Positions 1 through 9,128 of a DNA stretch of 64,000 nt are shown here, one piece after another. The notes under the pieces were generated by a model that ran no database searches, was not told the origin of the DNA, and worked only from the letters and a program-made list of their open reading frames with translations. Origin of the DNA: Streptomyces sp. MH60. Lineage in GTDB: Bacteria; Actinomycetota; Actinomycetes; Streptomycetales; Streptomycetaceae. Every line of letters starts with the position of its first letter. Positions within the stretch are counted from its first letter, which is position 1. The stretch is from positions 186,001 through 250,000 of the forward strand of contig NZ_MULI01000002.1 in assembly GCF_002939385.1 (NCBI RefSeq). Reading direction: 5' to 3'. Position numbers and translations under genes: made by a program.

Positions 1-1700
1 ATCGGTCCGGCCGGTTCGGCGGGCAGCTCGTCGTCGGTCCGCTTCGCCCCCGTCCGGGACGGGTCCGTGAGGTCGGGCGGCGGGGCCCCGTCGTACGCGT
101 CCCGGCCGCCGTTGCCCGCGCTGGAGAGCCGGTCGACGGTGAGCGCGCCCTCCTTGGCCGTCTGTCGCAGACCGGCGCCCCGGTTGTCGTTGGCCGCGCA
201 GTCGAGCACGGAGACCTGGCCCGCGCTCTCCACGCGGACGCCGTCCGCCCGCCCGTTGAGCATCTCGCAGCCGTTGAGGGTGGCCCGCGATCCGGCGAGG
301 AGGAGCACCCCGTGCGCGCCGGAGGAGATGATTCGGTTGCGTATGGCGGAGACCTCGCCGTCCTCCTCGACCCGGATGCCCTCCGCCGTGCTGTTCTCGA
401 GGACCGTGTCACGGATGTCCGCGAAGCCGCCCGCGTCGATGAGGACCCCGGGCCCTCCGGCCTCGTTCATGGAGCAGTTGACGACGTGCGTGCGGCTGTC
501 GGCCGCGACCCGCAAGGACGCGCCGCCCGCCTTCTCGACCTGGCAGTCCTCCAGCCGGCCGCGCCCGCCCTGGGCCACCTCCACGCCGTGGCCCGCTGCC
601 GCGACGATACGGGCCCGCCGCACCAGCGGATTGGCCCCCGCCCGGATGTGCAGGCCGGTTCCGGCGGCGGCCGTCACCTCCAGCCGGTCGACCTCGGCCG
701 CCGATTCGCCGGTCAGCAGGACGGCGGACGAGGCGGCGCACTCCCGTACGACGGTCCTGGTCAGCGCCGGGGCCGCGCTCTCGGTGGCCAGGACCGCGGG
801 CCCCTCGCAGCGGGTGAACTCGCACCCCTCGTAGCTTCCGCGTGCCCGTGAGGTCACCACGAGGCCGCTGCCCTTGGTACGGGCCACCCGGCAGTCGCGC
901 AGCACCGGTTCGGCGCCGGCGGAGACAAGGATGCCGTGCTCGGAGGTGTCCTGGACGTCCAGTTCGGCCAGCTCGGGCCGCGAGGCACTGGTCACCAGGG
1001 CGCCCACGGCCAAGTCGTGCAGCCGGGTGCGCAGCACCTGGGTGGCACTGTTCTGCTCGATGGCGACTCCGGGCTTGTCGGTGCCGGATATGTCGCAGTC
1101 CTCGACCCTGCCGCGAGCCTGCCCGTTGGCCAGCACCCCGTTGCCGCGCGAATCTCGTACGGTGCAGCCGCGGATAACGGTCCTGGCCTTCTCGCTCATG
1201 ACCACCGCCGAACTGCCCAGGTTCTCCAGCACGCAGTCCGCGACCACGCTCTCCTCGGCCGAGGTGTCGACGATCCCCGCCCCCGCCGGGTTGCTGACCC
1301 GGCAGTCCCGCATGGCCAGCGAACCGGCGTTGCGGCTGAGCAGCGCGGTCCAGCCGACACCGGCGATCTCGCAGCCGTCCAGCGCCGCCTGGCCCTGGTA
1401 GGCGTCCACGACGGGGACGTCCTCGTCCTCGGGGCCGCGCAGCACCAGGTCGGTGAGCATCACGGCGTCGGCGACCAGGGTCACGGCGGAACCGCTGTGC
1501 GGCGCGATCTCCACGCTTCCCCGGTTGCCGTCGGCCACGATCGTCACCCGCCGGGAGATGCGCAGGCTCTCCTCGTAGCGCCCGGGCAGGACACTGATGA
1601 CCGCACCCGTCCGGGCCTGTGCCAGAGCTTCACCGATGGTACGGAAGCTGTCCGGCCCTTCTGATCGGTCGGGACCAACCGTGAACAGCTGGCGTACCAC
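1..1700 (-). CDS. Right-handed parallel beta-helix protein of the T7SS locus (C-terminus outside window)
   Basis: GTG start at 1700, seven bases after a clear GAGGAG ribosome site; the frame stays open for 566 codons to the window edge, so the C-terminus is missing. The protein begins with a short 'FRTIGEAL' segment and then repeats units of about 22-24 residues such as 'LDGCEIAG', 'MRDCRVSN', 'VADCVLEN', 'IRGCTVRD', 'VEDCDISG' and 'LRDCRVAR'. This is the regular pattern of pectate-lyase-type parallel beta-helices (NosD/CASH-like). No signal peptide is visible. It is divergent from a mycosin gene. Related beta-helix proteins in Streptomyces ESX loci can carry a C-terminal AAA ATPase domain of EccA type; whether this one does cannot be seen here. 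The beta-helix fold is well supported; a role in secretion or substrate handling is inferred from position. Confidence 0.85.
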   Translation of the reverse strand, partial: MVRQLFTVGPDRSEGPDSFRTIGEALAQARTGAVISVLPGRYEESLRISRRVTIVADGNRGSVEIAPHSGSAVTLVADAVMLTDLVLRGPEDEDVPVVDAYQGQAALDGCEIAGVGWTALLSRNAGSLAMRDCRVSNPAGAGIVDTSAEESVVADCVLENLGSSAVVMSEKARTVIRGCTVRDSRGNGVLANGQARGRVEDCDISGTDKPGVAIEQNSATQVLRTRLHDLAVGALVTSASRPELAELDVQDTSEHGILVSAGAEPVLRDCRVARTKGSGLVVTSRARGSYEGCEFTRCEGPAVLATESAAPALTRTVVRECAASSAVLLTGESAAEVDRLEVTAAAGTGLHIRAGANPLVRRARIVAAAGHGVEVAQGGRGRLEDCQVEKAGGASLRVAADSRTHVVNCSMNEAGGPGVLIDAGGFADIRDTVLENSTAEGIRVEEDGEVSAIRNRIISSGAHGVLLLAGSRATLNGCEMLNGRADGVRVESAGQVSVLDCAANDNRGAGLRQTAKEGALTVDRLSSAGNGGRDAYDGAPPPDLTDPSRTGAKRTDDELPAEPAGP

Positions 1701-1805
1701 GCGCGTCTCTCCTCTTCTTCGTCACCGTCGCGCTGGCGACGACGATGGGGGTGACCGTAGTAAACAGTAGAAGGCGTCGGTGAACAGCGGGCGGTGGCGG
1801 GCCTC

Positions 1806-1823
1806 ATGGCCATCGGTGGCCAT
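1806..1823. promoter_or_regulatory. Short inverted repeat in the divergent beta-helix/mycosin promoter region
   Basis: Two perfect 7-base arms, ATGGCCA and TGGCCAT, are separated by TCGG. The repeat lies between the divergent starts at 1700 and 1874. It could be an operator or an mRNA hairpin. No clear -35/-10 pair was identified next to it. Confidence 0.3.
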
Positions 1824-1873
1824 GATCTCCCGTACGGAGCCGGGAGGTTGAAGGGGCGGAGACGCCTCTTATC

Positions 1874-3106
1874 ATGCGTCCCATGAGGCAACCGCGGGTT
1901 CCCACCGTCCCCCTGTCCGCTCCTGGCCGGCGCCGCCGCACCCGTCGGTGGTCCCAGGGGGTCGGAGCGCTGGCGGTGACGGCGGTCTGCGCCGTGGGCC
2001 TCCCGGCGCAGGCCGCCGCCGCGGACGGGGGCACGACGAGCCTGCCGGCCATGCCCCTCACACTGGGCCAGGACGCCCCCTGCACCCCCGGGTCCAAGCG
2101 CACCGCCGAAGGGGTGACCTGGGCGCAGAAGAGCCTGTCGCTGCCGCACGCCTGGAAGTTGTCCCAGGGCCAGGGGGTCACCGTCGCGGTGGTGGGCTCC
2201 GGCGTGTCCCTCGCCGCGCCGGCGCTGGCGGGCAGGGTCACGACGGTCGGCGACGCGGGCGAGGACTGTGTGGGGCACGGGACGTTCATCGCCGGGCTCA
2301 TCGCCGCGGCCCGCACCGAGGGCACGGCCTTCCAGGGGATCGCCCCGGCCGCACGGGTGCTCGGAGTGCGGGGGACCGACGAGCGCGGGGTGCCCTCCGC
2401 CGAACGCGTCGCCGCAGGTATCCGCGCCGCCGTGGACCGGGGTGCGCGGGTCGTCAGCGTCGCCTCGGCGCTGCCCACCGGGAAGAAGGAGCTGACCGAC
2501 GCCGTCCGCCACGCCGTCGAGCACGACGTGCTCGTGGTCGCCCCGGTCGCTCCGGACGCCGAGCCCCGGCCGGGTGACCGGACCGCCGAGGCCTACTGGC
2601 CCGCGGCGGCGCCCGGCGTCCTGTCCGTGGTCGGAGTGGGCGAGGACGGAGCCGCCCTGAAGAGCGCGGTGGGATCGGCTACGGCGGAGCTGGCGGCGCC
2701 CGGTGGTCCCGTGATCGGCGTCGGCCCACGCGGCAAGGGACATTTCATCGCCGCCGGATCCTCGGCCGCCGCCGCCTACACCGCGGGCGCGGCCGCCCTG
2801 GTCCGCGCCTACGACCCGGACCTGACGGCCGCCGAGACCGCCGACCGGCTGACCCTCTCGGCCGCGCCGGCCGGTGAGGCCGCCCGGCTCGACCCCTACG
2901 CCGCCCTCTCCATGGTCTCCGCCACGTCCCGGGCCCCGGCGGCCGCCCCGGTGGAGAGCGAACCGCTGCGGCTGCCGGTGGCGTCCACGGTCCTCCAGGA
3001 CCGCGCCATGGTGATCGCCGGCGCCATGGCGATGCTGGTGATCCTCGTCGCCGCCGCGGCCGCGGTGATCCCGCGCGGTCGCGCCCGGGGCTGGCGACGG
3101 CCCTGA
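1874..3106 (+). CDS. mycP: Mycosin-like subtilase (MycP) with degenerate catalytic site
   Basis: 410 residues. Mycosins are membrane-anchored S8 proteases that act outside the membrane and stabilise the type VII secretion machine. The N-terminus is an Arg-rich stretch plus a hydrophobic signal ending 'PAQAAAA'; the C-terminus has a membrane segment (about residues 376-398) followed by basic residues, the usual mycosin layout. The subtilase His is present in 'DCVGHGTFIAG' (H135) and the Ser in 'AAGSSAAAAYTAG' (about S297). The catalytic Asp, normally in 'VAVIDSGV', is Gly: the protein reads 'VAVVGSGV' (G108). The oxyanion Asn ('AAGN') also appears to be lost ('APVAPD'). It is therefore probably an inactive, structural mycosin. 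It faces eccC convergently and the beta-helix gene divergently. The first ATG was chosen because the signal peptide needs it. Confidence 0.88.
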   Translation: MRPMRQPRVPTVPLSAPGRRRRTRRWSQGVGALAVTAVCAVGLPAQAAAADGGTTSLPAMPLTLGQDAPCTPGSKRTAEGVTWAQKSLSLPHAWKLSQGQGVTVAVVGSGVSLAAPALAGRVTTVGDAGEDCVGHGTFIAGLIAAARTEGTAFQGIAPAARVLGVRGTDERGVPSAERVAAGIRAAVDRGARVVSVASALPTGKKELTDAVRHAVEHDVLVVAPVAPDAEPRPGDRTAEAYWPAAAPGVLSVVGVGEDGAALKSAVGSATAELAAPGGPVIGVGPRGKGHFIAAGSSAAAAYTAGAAALVRAYDPDLTAAETADRLTLSAAPAGEAARLDPYAALSMVSATSRAPAAAPVESEPLRLPVASTVLQDRAMVIAGAMAMLVILVAAAAAVIPRGRARGWRRP

Positions 3107-3173
3107 AGAGCGTCCGGCCGACCCTGACCGGGCCCACGACACCTGGCGCGGTGCGTGTCCGGCGCGCCGGGGA

Positions 3174-3192
3174 GCCCGGGCCGCTCCCGGGC
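3174..3192. terminator. Hairpin between convergent mycP and eccC
   Basis: A perfect 7-bp stem (GCCCGGG / CCCGGGC) with a 5-base loop lies in the 122-bp gap between the two convergent stop codons. There is no T-run, but Streptomyces terminators often lack one. It could serve both strands. Confidence 0.5.
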
Positions 3193-3228
3193 GACGAGGC
3201 TGGGGCGAGTGTCCGGTGTCCAGGCGGC

Positions 3229-6200
3229 TCAGTCCGTTCCGGTTTCGTCCAGCCGGGCCGTCTGCACCAGCGTCGTGGTACGCCGGGCCACCCGCAGGGC
3301 GCGTCCCGTGGGCAGGGTGCGCGGCTTGACGTTCCCGAAGAGATATCCCTCGGTCGGCGGGCAGGACAGCAGCAGAGCAGGCGAGTTGATCTCCTGGAGG
3401 CGGCGCAGCAGGGCCTCCTGGAGGCCACGCCCCGAGCCGGAGGCCGAGCGGGCGACCACCATGTGCAGACCCACCTCGTAGCCGAGGGCCAGATGGTCCA
3501 ACAGCGGCATGAAGGGGTTGTTGCCGGGACCCACACCGATCATGTCGTAGTCGTCGACGAGGACGAACAGCCGCGGTCCGGTCCACCAGTCGCACAGCCG
3601 CATCCGGGCCGGGGCGACGTCGGCCCCGGGCACTCGGAGTTTGATCGCCCGTGCCGCGCCGTTGACCAGATCGCGCAGCGCGTCGATGGACACGGCGTGC
3701 CCCAGGCGGTACTCCTCCGGTATGGCGTCGGCCAGGTCGCGGCGGTAGTCCACCAGCAGCACCCGGGCCTCCTCGGGACTGTACCGCTCGGTGATGGCGC
3801 GGGCGATCAGGCGCAGCAGGTTGGTCTTGCCGCTCTCGGTGTCGCCGACGGTGATCAGGTGCGGTGCGGTGGAGAAGTCGTGCCAGGCGGGCTTCAGTCC
3901 GTCCTCCTCCAGGCCCAGTGCGACGCGCAGACCGTCACCCTCCTCCGTCTTCCGGGGTTCGGGCAGCGTGCGGCTGGACACCGTGGCGGGGAGCAGCCGC
4001 ACTTCGGGGGCCTCCGGTCCGTTCCAGTGCTCCTTGACGTCCTGGATCAGGTCGGCCGCCCCCGCGGAGAGGCCGGCGGCGCCGTCCACGCCGTCGATCC
4101 GGGGCAGCGCCGCGAGGAAGTGCAGCTTGGAGTCGACGGTGAGGCCGCGGCCGGGGGACGAGGGCACGGACCTGGCCCGGCGCGAGTCGACCATCGACTC
4201 CATCGGGTCGCCCATCCGCAGCTCGATCCGGGTCCCGGACTGGTCGCGGACAGCGGCGGTCAGCTCCACCCAGCGAGCGGTCGTGACGATCAGGTGGATG
4301 CCGTAGTTGAGTCCCCGGGAGGCGATGCGGGTGAACGTCTGCATCAGATCCTGGTGGTCCTGACGGACGGTGGACCAGCCGTCCACCACCACGAAGACGT
4401 CCCCGTGCGGCTGGTCGGCGAACTCCCCGGCGGCCCGGCGGGCGCGGTAGTCGGGCATGGAGGTGACACCGTGCTGGAGGAAGAGCTTCTCCCGGTTCTC
4501 CATGATCGCGGTGACTTCGGCGACGGTCCGCCCGATCCGTTCGGCGTCGACCCGCGCGGCCACCGAGCCCACGTGCGGAAGCCCGGCCAGCGGGGCCAGT
4601 GAGCCGCCGCCGAAGTCGAGGCAGTAGAACTGCACCTCGCGCGGGCTGTGGGTGAGCGCCAGCGCCGATATGAGGGTCCGTACGACGGTGCTCTTGCCGC
4701 TCTGCGGGCCGCCCGCGATGGCCACGTGGCCGCCCGCGCCGGACAGGTCGACGGTCAGCAGGTCGCGCACCTGGTCGAAGGGCCGGTCCACGATGCCGAC
4801 CGGCACCGAGAGGCGGCCGCGCCCCGCCCAGCCCACGGTGGTCAGGCCGTGTTCGGGGTGCGGCGCCAACGGCGGCAGGAGTTGGTCGAGGGAGGGCGGG
4901 GTGTCCAGCGGCGGCAGCCAGACCTGGTGGGCGGGCGGGCCGGCGCCGCGCAGCCGGTCCAGCGCGGTGGCGAGCAGCGACCGCGCCTCGCCCGCCTCGT
5001 CCGGTGCGGGTTCCGTCTCCGGAGGCTCGTCGGGGGCCTCCGACGCGGGGCGCGGGGCCACCCACTCCGTTGTCCAGGGAACCACCTGCCCGGCCGCCCG
5101 CGCCTGTACGGCCGGACCGCTGCGGTGCTCGTAGGCGCCCGAGACGAACGCGGCCCGGAAGCGGGTCAGTTCCTCGACGCCGCTCTTCAGGTAGCCGCTG
5201 CCCGGTTGGGACGGCAGCCGGTAGGCGTCCGGTACGCCGAGCACGCCGCGGCTCTCCATCGCGGAGAAGGTCCGCAACCCGATCCGGTACGAGAGGTGGC
5301 TCTCCAACTGGTGCATCCGGCCCTCGTCCAGCCGCTGGGAGGCGAGCAGCAGATGCACGCCGAGCGACCGGCCCAGGCGGCCGATCATCACGAACAGCTC
5401 CATGAAGTCGCGGTGTGCGGCGAGCAGTTCACTGAATTCGTCGACGACGACGAAGAGACTGGGCAGCGGTTGCAGCGGCGCACCGCCCGCACGGGCGCGT
5501 TCGTACTCCAGCGCCGAGGTGTAGTTCCCGGCCGCCCGCAGCAGTTCCTGACGGCGCATCATCTCGCCGTGCAGCGCGTCCTGCATACGGGAGACCAGCG
5601 CCACCTCGTCCGCCAGGTTGGTGATGACCGCCGAGGTGTGGGGGAGTTCGTCCAGGCCGAGGAAGGTGGCGCCGCCCTTGAAGTCGACCAGGACGAAATT
5701 GAGGGTGTCCGACGAGTGGGTGAGCGCCAGAGCGAGGACCAGGGTGCGCAGCGTCTCGCTCTTGCCGGAGCCGGTGGCGCCGATCAGCATCCCGTGCGGG
5801 CCCATGCCGCCCTGTGCGGACTCCTTGATGTCCAGTTCCACCGGCCGGCCCTCGGCGCTGATGCCGATGGGGACCCGCAGCCGGTCCGCTTCGCTCCGGC
5901 GCGACCAGAGGTCCAGCGGTTGCAGACGGTTCAGGTCGGCGATGCCGAGCAGCGAGGTGAGCTCGATGTCCGCGGACATCGGCTCGGCGCTGTCGCCGCC
6001 GAACGCCATCCGGTACGGCGACACGCGCATCGCCACCGTACGGGCGACGGCCGGGCCCAGCCGGTCGGGGCGGCCGAGCAGGGTGCGCTGTTCCTGCCGG
6101 TTGCGGTCGGTACGCACCAGGCTGACGGTCCCTCCCTGCCGCCCGGAGCCGCCCTCCTCGTCCTCGCCGAACTCCAGCCGGAGCGTAGTGCGGCCCGGAC

Positions 6201-7254
6201 GCCAGGTCAGTTCACCGGAGAGGTCGATGACGACCGCGTTGCGGAACCCTGCCCCGTCCAGCCGGTGACCGCTCGGCACACCGCCGTGGTCGACCACGAT
6301 CACCGTGAACGGCTCGTCCTGGCCGGATACCGCCTCGGGATCGAAGGGGGGCCGTTCCTGGAACTCCGCGCCGAGCATCTCCTCCAGACCCGCCACCGTG
6401 GTGACCACACGCCGCACCGGCCCGGCCCCGTCGTGCGCCTCGGCCTGGAGGGTGTGCGGAAGCCACTTCACCCAGTCGTAATCGGCCCGCCTCTCCTCGG
6501 ACACGCAGAAGGCCAGCCACAGGTCCTCCGGCGAGTGGAAGACCGCCAGTTGGGCGATCACCGCGCGCACAGCGTCGCGGATCTGCCGCTGGTCCCCCCG
6601 GCACAACACCCGGGACCAAGCCTGCAGGGACAGCGCGATGGGCTGGTCGGGGACGTTGGCGTACGCACGGATGAAGCTGCGCAGCGCGTGCGCCGAGAGC
6701 GGCTCCAGGTCCTCGACGGGTTTGGTGGACATCGGAGCCAGACGCAGCCCGAGCCGCTGCGTGCCCACCGCGATCCTGGCCTCGCCGAAGTCGTCCTGGC
6801 CCGGCCTGCGTTCCCACAGCCGGGAGGTGCGGGCCAACGAGGACAGAGCGGCCGGTTCGGGGTGGCGCCAGGACAGGGCGTGCTGCTGTTGGATGAAGGC
6901 GCCCCTCACCTGCTGCCTGGTCTGGCGCAGATAGCGCAGGTAGTCACGGCGCTCGCCCTTCAGACGCCCCTTGCGTTCGCCCGCCCGGCGCATGAACTGG
7001 CCGAGAATCATGAGGGCGGAGGCGGACACCATCAGGATCAGAGCGGTGTAGCCGAGCGCCGAACTGCCGCTGCCCATACGAACGAAGAGCAGCATCATCG
7101 AGGCCGACATCATGCCCATGGGCAGGTAGTTCCAGACCGCGGAGGTGTCCGGCACGATCTCCGGGAGCGTGGGCGGCTCCTGAAGGCTCAGCTCCCCGTC
7201 GGGCATGTCCGGGGCCCGTCGGCGAGGCGGGCGACGGAAGAGAACCACACTCAA
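3229..7254 (-). CDS. eccC: Type VII secretion ATPase EccC (three FtsK/SpoIIIE domains)
   Basis: 1341 residues if read from a TTG codon six bases after a perfect GAGGAGG site; GTG at 7248 is the alternative. The longer open frame upstream to 7617 is not protein-like. After the typical start 'SVVLFRRPPRR' come two transmembrane helices (about residues 45-100), then three ATPase domains with Walker A motifs 'GATGSGKS' (about 490), 'GGPQSGKS' (about 848) and 'GDTESGKT' (about 1137). Walker B is intact in the first ('VVVDEFSELL') but reads 'VVVDGWS' and 'VLVDDYD' in the other two, the usual EccC pattern in which the first domain drives transport and the others bind or regulate. The protein is the hexameric motor at the cytoplasmic face that recruits Esx substrates. 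It is fused (EccCa+EccCb in one chain). It is transcribed away from eccD/eccB. Confidence 0.95.
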   Translation of the reverse strand: MSVVLFRRPPRRRAPDMPDGELSLQEPPTLPEIVPDTSAVWNYLPMGMMSASMMLLFVRMGSGSSALGYTALILMVSASALMILGQFMRRAGERKGRLKGERRDYLRYLRQTRQQVRGAFIQQQHALSWRHPEPAALSSLARTSRLWERRPGQDDFGEARIAVGTQRLGLRLAPMSTKPVEDLEPLSAHALRSFIRAYANVPDQPIALSLQAWSRVLCRGDQRQIRDAVRAVIAQLAVFHSPEDLWLAFCVSEERRADYDWVKWLPHTLQAEAHDGAGPVRRVVTTVAGLEEMLGAEFQERPPFDPEAVSGQDEPFTVIVVDHGGVPSGHRLDGAGFRNAVVIDLSGELTWRPGRTTLRLEFGEDEEGGSGRQGGTVSLVRTDRNRQEQRTLLGRPDRLGPAVARTVAMRVSPYRMAFGGDSAEPMSADIELTSLLGIADLNRLQPLDLWSRRSEADRLRVPIGISAEGRPVELDIKESAQGGMGPHGMLIGATGSGKSETLRTLVLALALTHSSDTLNFVLVDFKGGATFLGLDELPHTSAVITNLADEVALVSRMQDALHGEMMRRQELLRAAGNYTSALEYERARAGGAPLQPLPSLFVVVDEFSELLAAHRDFMELFVMIGRLGRSLGVHLLLASQRLDEGRMHQLESHLSYRIGLRTFSAMESRGVLGVPDAYRLPSQPGSGYLKSGVEELTRFRAAFVSGAYEHRSGPAVQARAAGQVVPWTTEWVAPRPASEAPDEPPETEPAPDEAGEARSLLATALDRLRGAGPPAHQVWLPPLDTPPSLDQLLPPLAPHPEHGLTTVGWAGRGRLSVPVGIVDRPFDQVRDLLTVDLSGAGGHVAIAGGPQSGKSTVVRTLISALALTHSPREVQFYCLDFGGGSLAPLAGLPHVGSVAARVDAERIGRTVAEVTAIMENREKLFLQHGVTSMPDYRARRAAGEFADQPHGDVFVVVDGWSTVRQDHQDLMQTFTRIASRGLNYGIHLIVTTARWVELTAAVRDQSGTRIELRMGDPMESMVDSRRARSVPSSPGRGLTVDSKLHFLAALPRIDGVDGAAGLSAGAADLIQDVKEHWNGPEAPEVRLLPATVSSRTLPEPRKTEEGDGLRVALGLEEDGLKPAWHDFSTAPHLITVGDTESGKTNLLRLIARAITERYSPEEARVLLVDYRRDLADAIPEEYRLGHAVSIDALRDLVNGAARAIKLRVPGADVAPARMRLCDWWTGPRLFVLVDDYDMIGVGPGNNPFMPLLDHLALGYEVGLHMVVARSASGSGRGLQEALLRRLQEINSPALLLSCPPTEGYLFGNVKPRTLPTGRALRVARRTTTLVQTARLDETGTD

Positions 7255-7461
7255 GGGATGCCTCCTCGGCGGCAGTACGGGTCCTGCGGTCGGCCAGGAC
7301 GACGTGACGGTGCCGGCCCGGTGTCGAAAGGCGGACGAGGGCCGGTGATTACGGACAAACGGAGTCTCCGCGACGAACTGCCGGGGAACGCTTCGCGAAC
7401 CGTGAGCCGTGACGGTCCGACCCTGCGCGTCCGGGCGGGAGTTGGCCCCGGGCGGCACGGC

Positions 7462-7491
7462 TGAACCGTGAATGGTTTCATAGGCTACAGT
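7462..7491 (+). promoter_or_regulatory. Possible promoter for eccD in the 341-bp eccC/eccD divergent gap
   Basis: The gap 7255-7595 between divergent eccC and eccD holds no gene. The best candidate is TGAACC (7462-7467), an 18-base spacer and TACAGT (7486-7491). The -10 is good but the -35 is weak. No convincing promoter was found for the eccC direction. Confidence 0.3.
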
Positions 7492-7595
7492 CATTCGCCT
7501 ATTGGCGCCGATCCCCCAACTCCCATTGCGGCGCCCCCTTATCGCAAGGTGTCTGCAATTCGCCTGCCACGCCCCTCGGAAGAGACGAGCGAGCC

Positions 7596-8996
7596 TTGAC
7601 CGACAGTACGGTGGCACATCTGTGCCGGATCTCGGTGCGAGCCCCCGCGAAATCCATAGACCTGGCCGTTCCCGGCGACATACCGGTGGCCGACCTGCTC
7701 CCGGCGCTGCTCGACTACGCGGGAGAGGAAACTCAGGAAACCGGTTTGGAGCACGGAGGCTGGGTGCTCCAACGGCTTGGCGGCGCCCCCCTGGACGAGG
7801 AGTCCACGCTCGACGCCGTGGGTGTGCGCGACGGCGAGACCCTGCACCTGAGACCGCGGGCCGAGGCGCTGCCCGAACCGCACTTCGACGACCTGGTCGA
7901 CGGCATCGCCACCAACATGGACCGCCGCCCGTTCGCCTGGACGCCCACGGTCGGCCGCCGGGTGCTCATCGGTCTCTCGGCGACCGCCCTCGCCGTCGGC
8001 ACGGTGCTGCTCGCCCTGCCGGGCATCAGCCTGTGGCTGCGCGTCACGGTGCTCTTCGCGGGAGGCGTTCTGATGCTCGCGGGCGCCGCGTCGGCCAGCC
8101 GCGCCGTCGGCGACGCGGGCGCGGGCGCCGCACTCGGAGTCATGGCCACCGTCTACTGGACCCACGCGGGTTGGGTGCTGCCCGGCAGCAGCCCCGAAGG
8201 CGACCACATGGCCCACGTGCTCGGTGCCCGGCTGCTCGCCGCCTCCGCGTCCGCCGCGGGCGGAGCTGTGCTCACGCTCGCGGTGGTGGCCGCTTTCACC
8301 CCGTTGTTCCTGGCCATCGCCACGGTGGCCACGGGCGGCGCCTTCACCGCGCTGCTGCTCATCCTGTTCGACCTCACAGTCCATGAGGCGGCCTCCGTGG
8401 CCCTCCTGCTCACCGTGCTGTTCGGGGCGTTCGTGCCCTCGCTCTCGTTCCGCCTCTCCGGCATGCGCACCCCTCCGCTGCCCACCAACGCCCAGCAACT
8501 GCAGGAGGGCATCGACCCGCACGGCAGCAACGAGGTGGCGGTAAGGACCGTGATCGCGGACGGCTGGATGACCGCGCTGTTCGCCGCCACGGGACTGCTC
8601 TGCGCGGCCGGGCTGGCCGCCCTGGTCCAGCCCTTCGACTGGCCCGGCGGCTGCATGGCCGGAGCGCTGTCCCTGCTCCTGCTGCTGCACGGGCGGGGCA
8701 TGGGCAGCTCCTGGCAGCGGCTCGCCCTGCTCGTCCCCGGCGTGCTCGGAGCGGCGGCGCTCGTGATCCGCGCGGGGCAGGCGGTGTCCCCGAGTACCGT
8801 GCCCGCACTGGTCGTGGTGCTCTTCGCGGTCGCGGCGGTGTGCGCCATCGCCTCCTGGACGGTGCCGGGACGCAGGCTGGTGCCCTACTGGGGCCGCATC
8901 GGTGAGCTGATGCACTCCGCGGCGGCGATCAGTCTGCTGCCGCTGGCCCTGTGGATCCTCGGCGTGTTCGGGTGGCTGCGCTCACTGAGTCTGTGA
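7596..8996 (+). CDS. eccD: Type VII secretion integral membrane protein EccD
   Basis: 466 residues from a TTG start. Residues 1-85 form the ubiquitin-like (YukD) cytoplasmic domain seen at the N-terminus of EccD: 'CRISVRAPAKSIDLAVPGDIPVADLLPALL' pattern and 'GETLHLRPR'. Eleven hydrophobic segments follow, from 'GRRVLIGLSATALAVG' (about residue 127) to 'LLPLALWILGVFGW' at the C-terminus. EccD dimers form the membrane channel of the ESX complex. The TTG start is supported by the beginning of the conserved ubiquitin-like domain shortly after; its ribosome site is weak. eccB follows 132 bp downstream in the same direction. Confidence 0.94.
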   Translation: MTDSTVAHLCRISVRAPAKSIDLAVPGDIPVADLLPALLDYAGEETQETGLEHGGWVLQRLGGAPLDEESTLDAVGVRDGETLHLRPRAEALPEPHFDDLVDGIATNMDRRPFAWTPTVGRRVLIGLSATALAVGTVLLALPGISLWLRVTVLFAGGVLMLAGAASASRAVGDAGAGAALGVMATVYWTHAGWVLPGSSPEGDHMAHVLGARLLAASASAAGGAVLTLAVVAAFTPLFLAIATVATGGAFTALLLILFDLTVHEAASVALLLTVLFGAFVPSLSFRLSGMRTPPLPTNAQQLQEGIDPHGSNEVAVRTVIADGWMTALFAATGLLCAAGLAALVQPFDWPGGCMAGALSLLLLLHGRGMGSSWQRLALLVPGVLGAAALVIRAGQAVSPSTVPALVVVLFAVAAVCAIASWTVPGRRLVPYWGRIGELMHSAAAISLLPLALWILGVFGWLRSLSL

Positions 8997-9128
8997 CGGC
9001 ACGGACGGTGGGCGCCGCCCGCCCTCGCGCCGCCGCAGCCCCGGCATCCCCGCATTCCCCGCCGCGCCCGGCGCCGACAGCCCCCCGCGCGGCCATCGGT
9101 CCGTTCCTGAACCATGGGAGAGCAAGAC

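Noticed and set aside
1544..3595. 683-codon minus-strand frame over the mycosin
   Set aside because: Arg/Gly-rich with no motif; the mycosin on the plus strand has a signal peptide, His and Ser motifs and a membrane anchor.
3151..7464. Long plus-strand frames opposite eccC
   Set aside because: Antisense shadows typical of high-GC DNA; eccC has all ATPase motifs on the minus strand.
7255..7617. Longer N-terminus for EccC
   Set aside because: The extra sequence is not family-like, and a GAGGAGG site points to the TTG at 7254.
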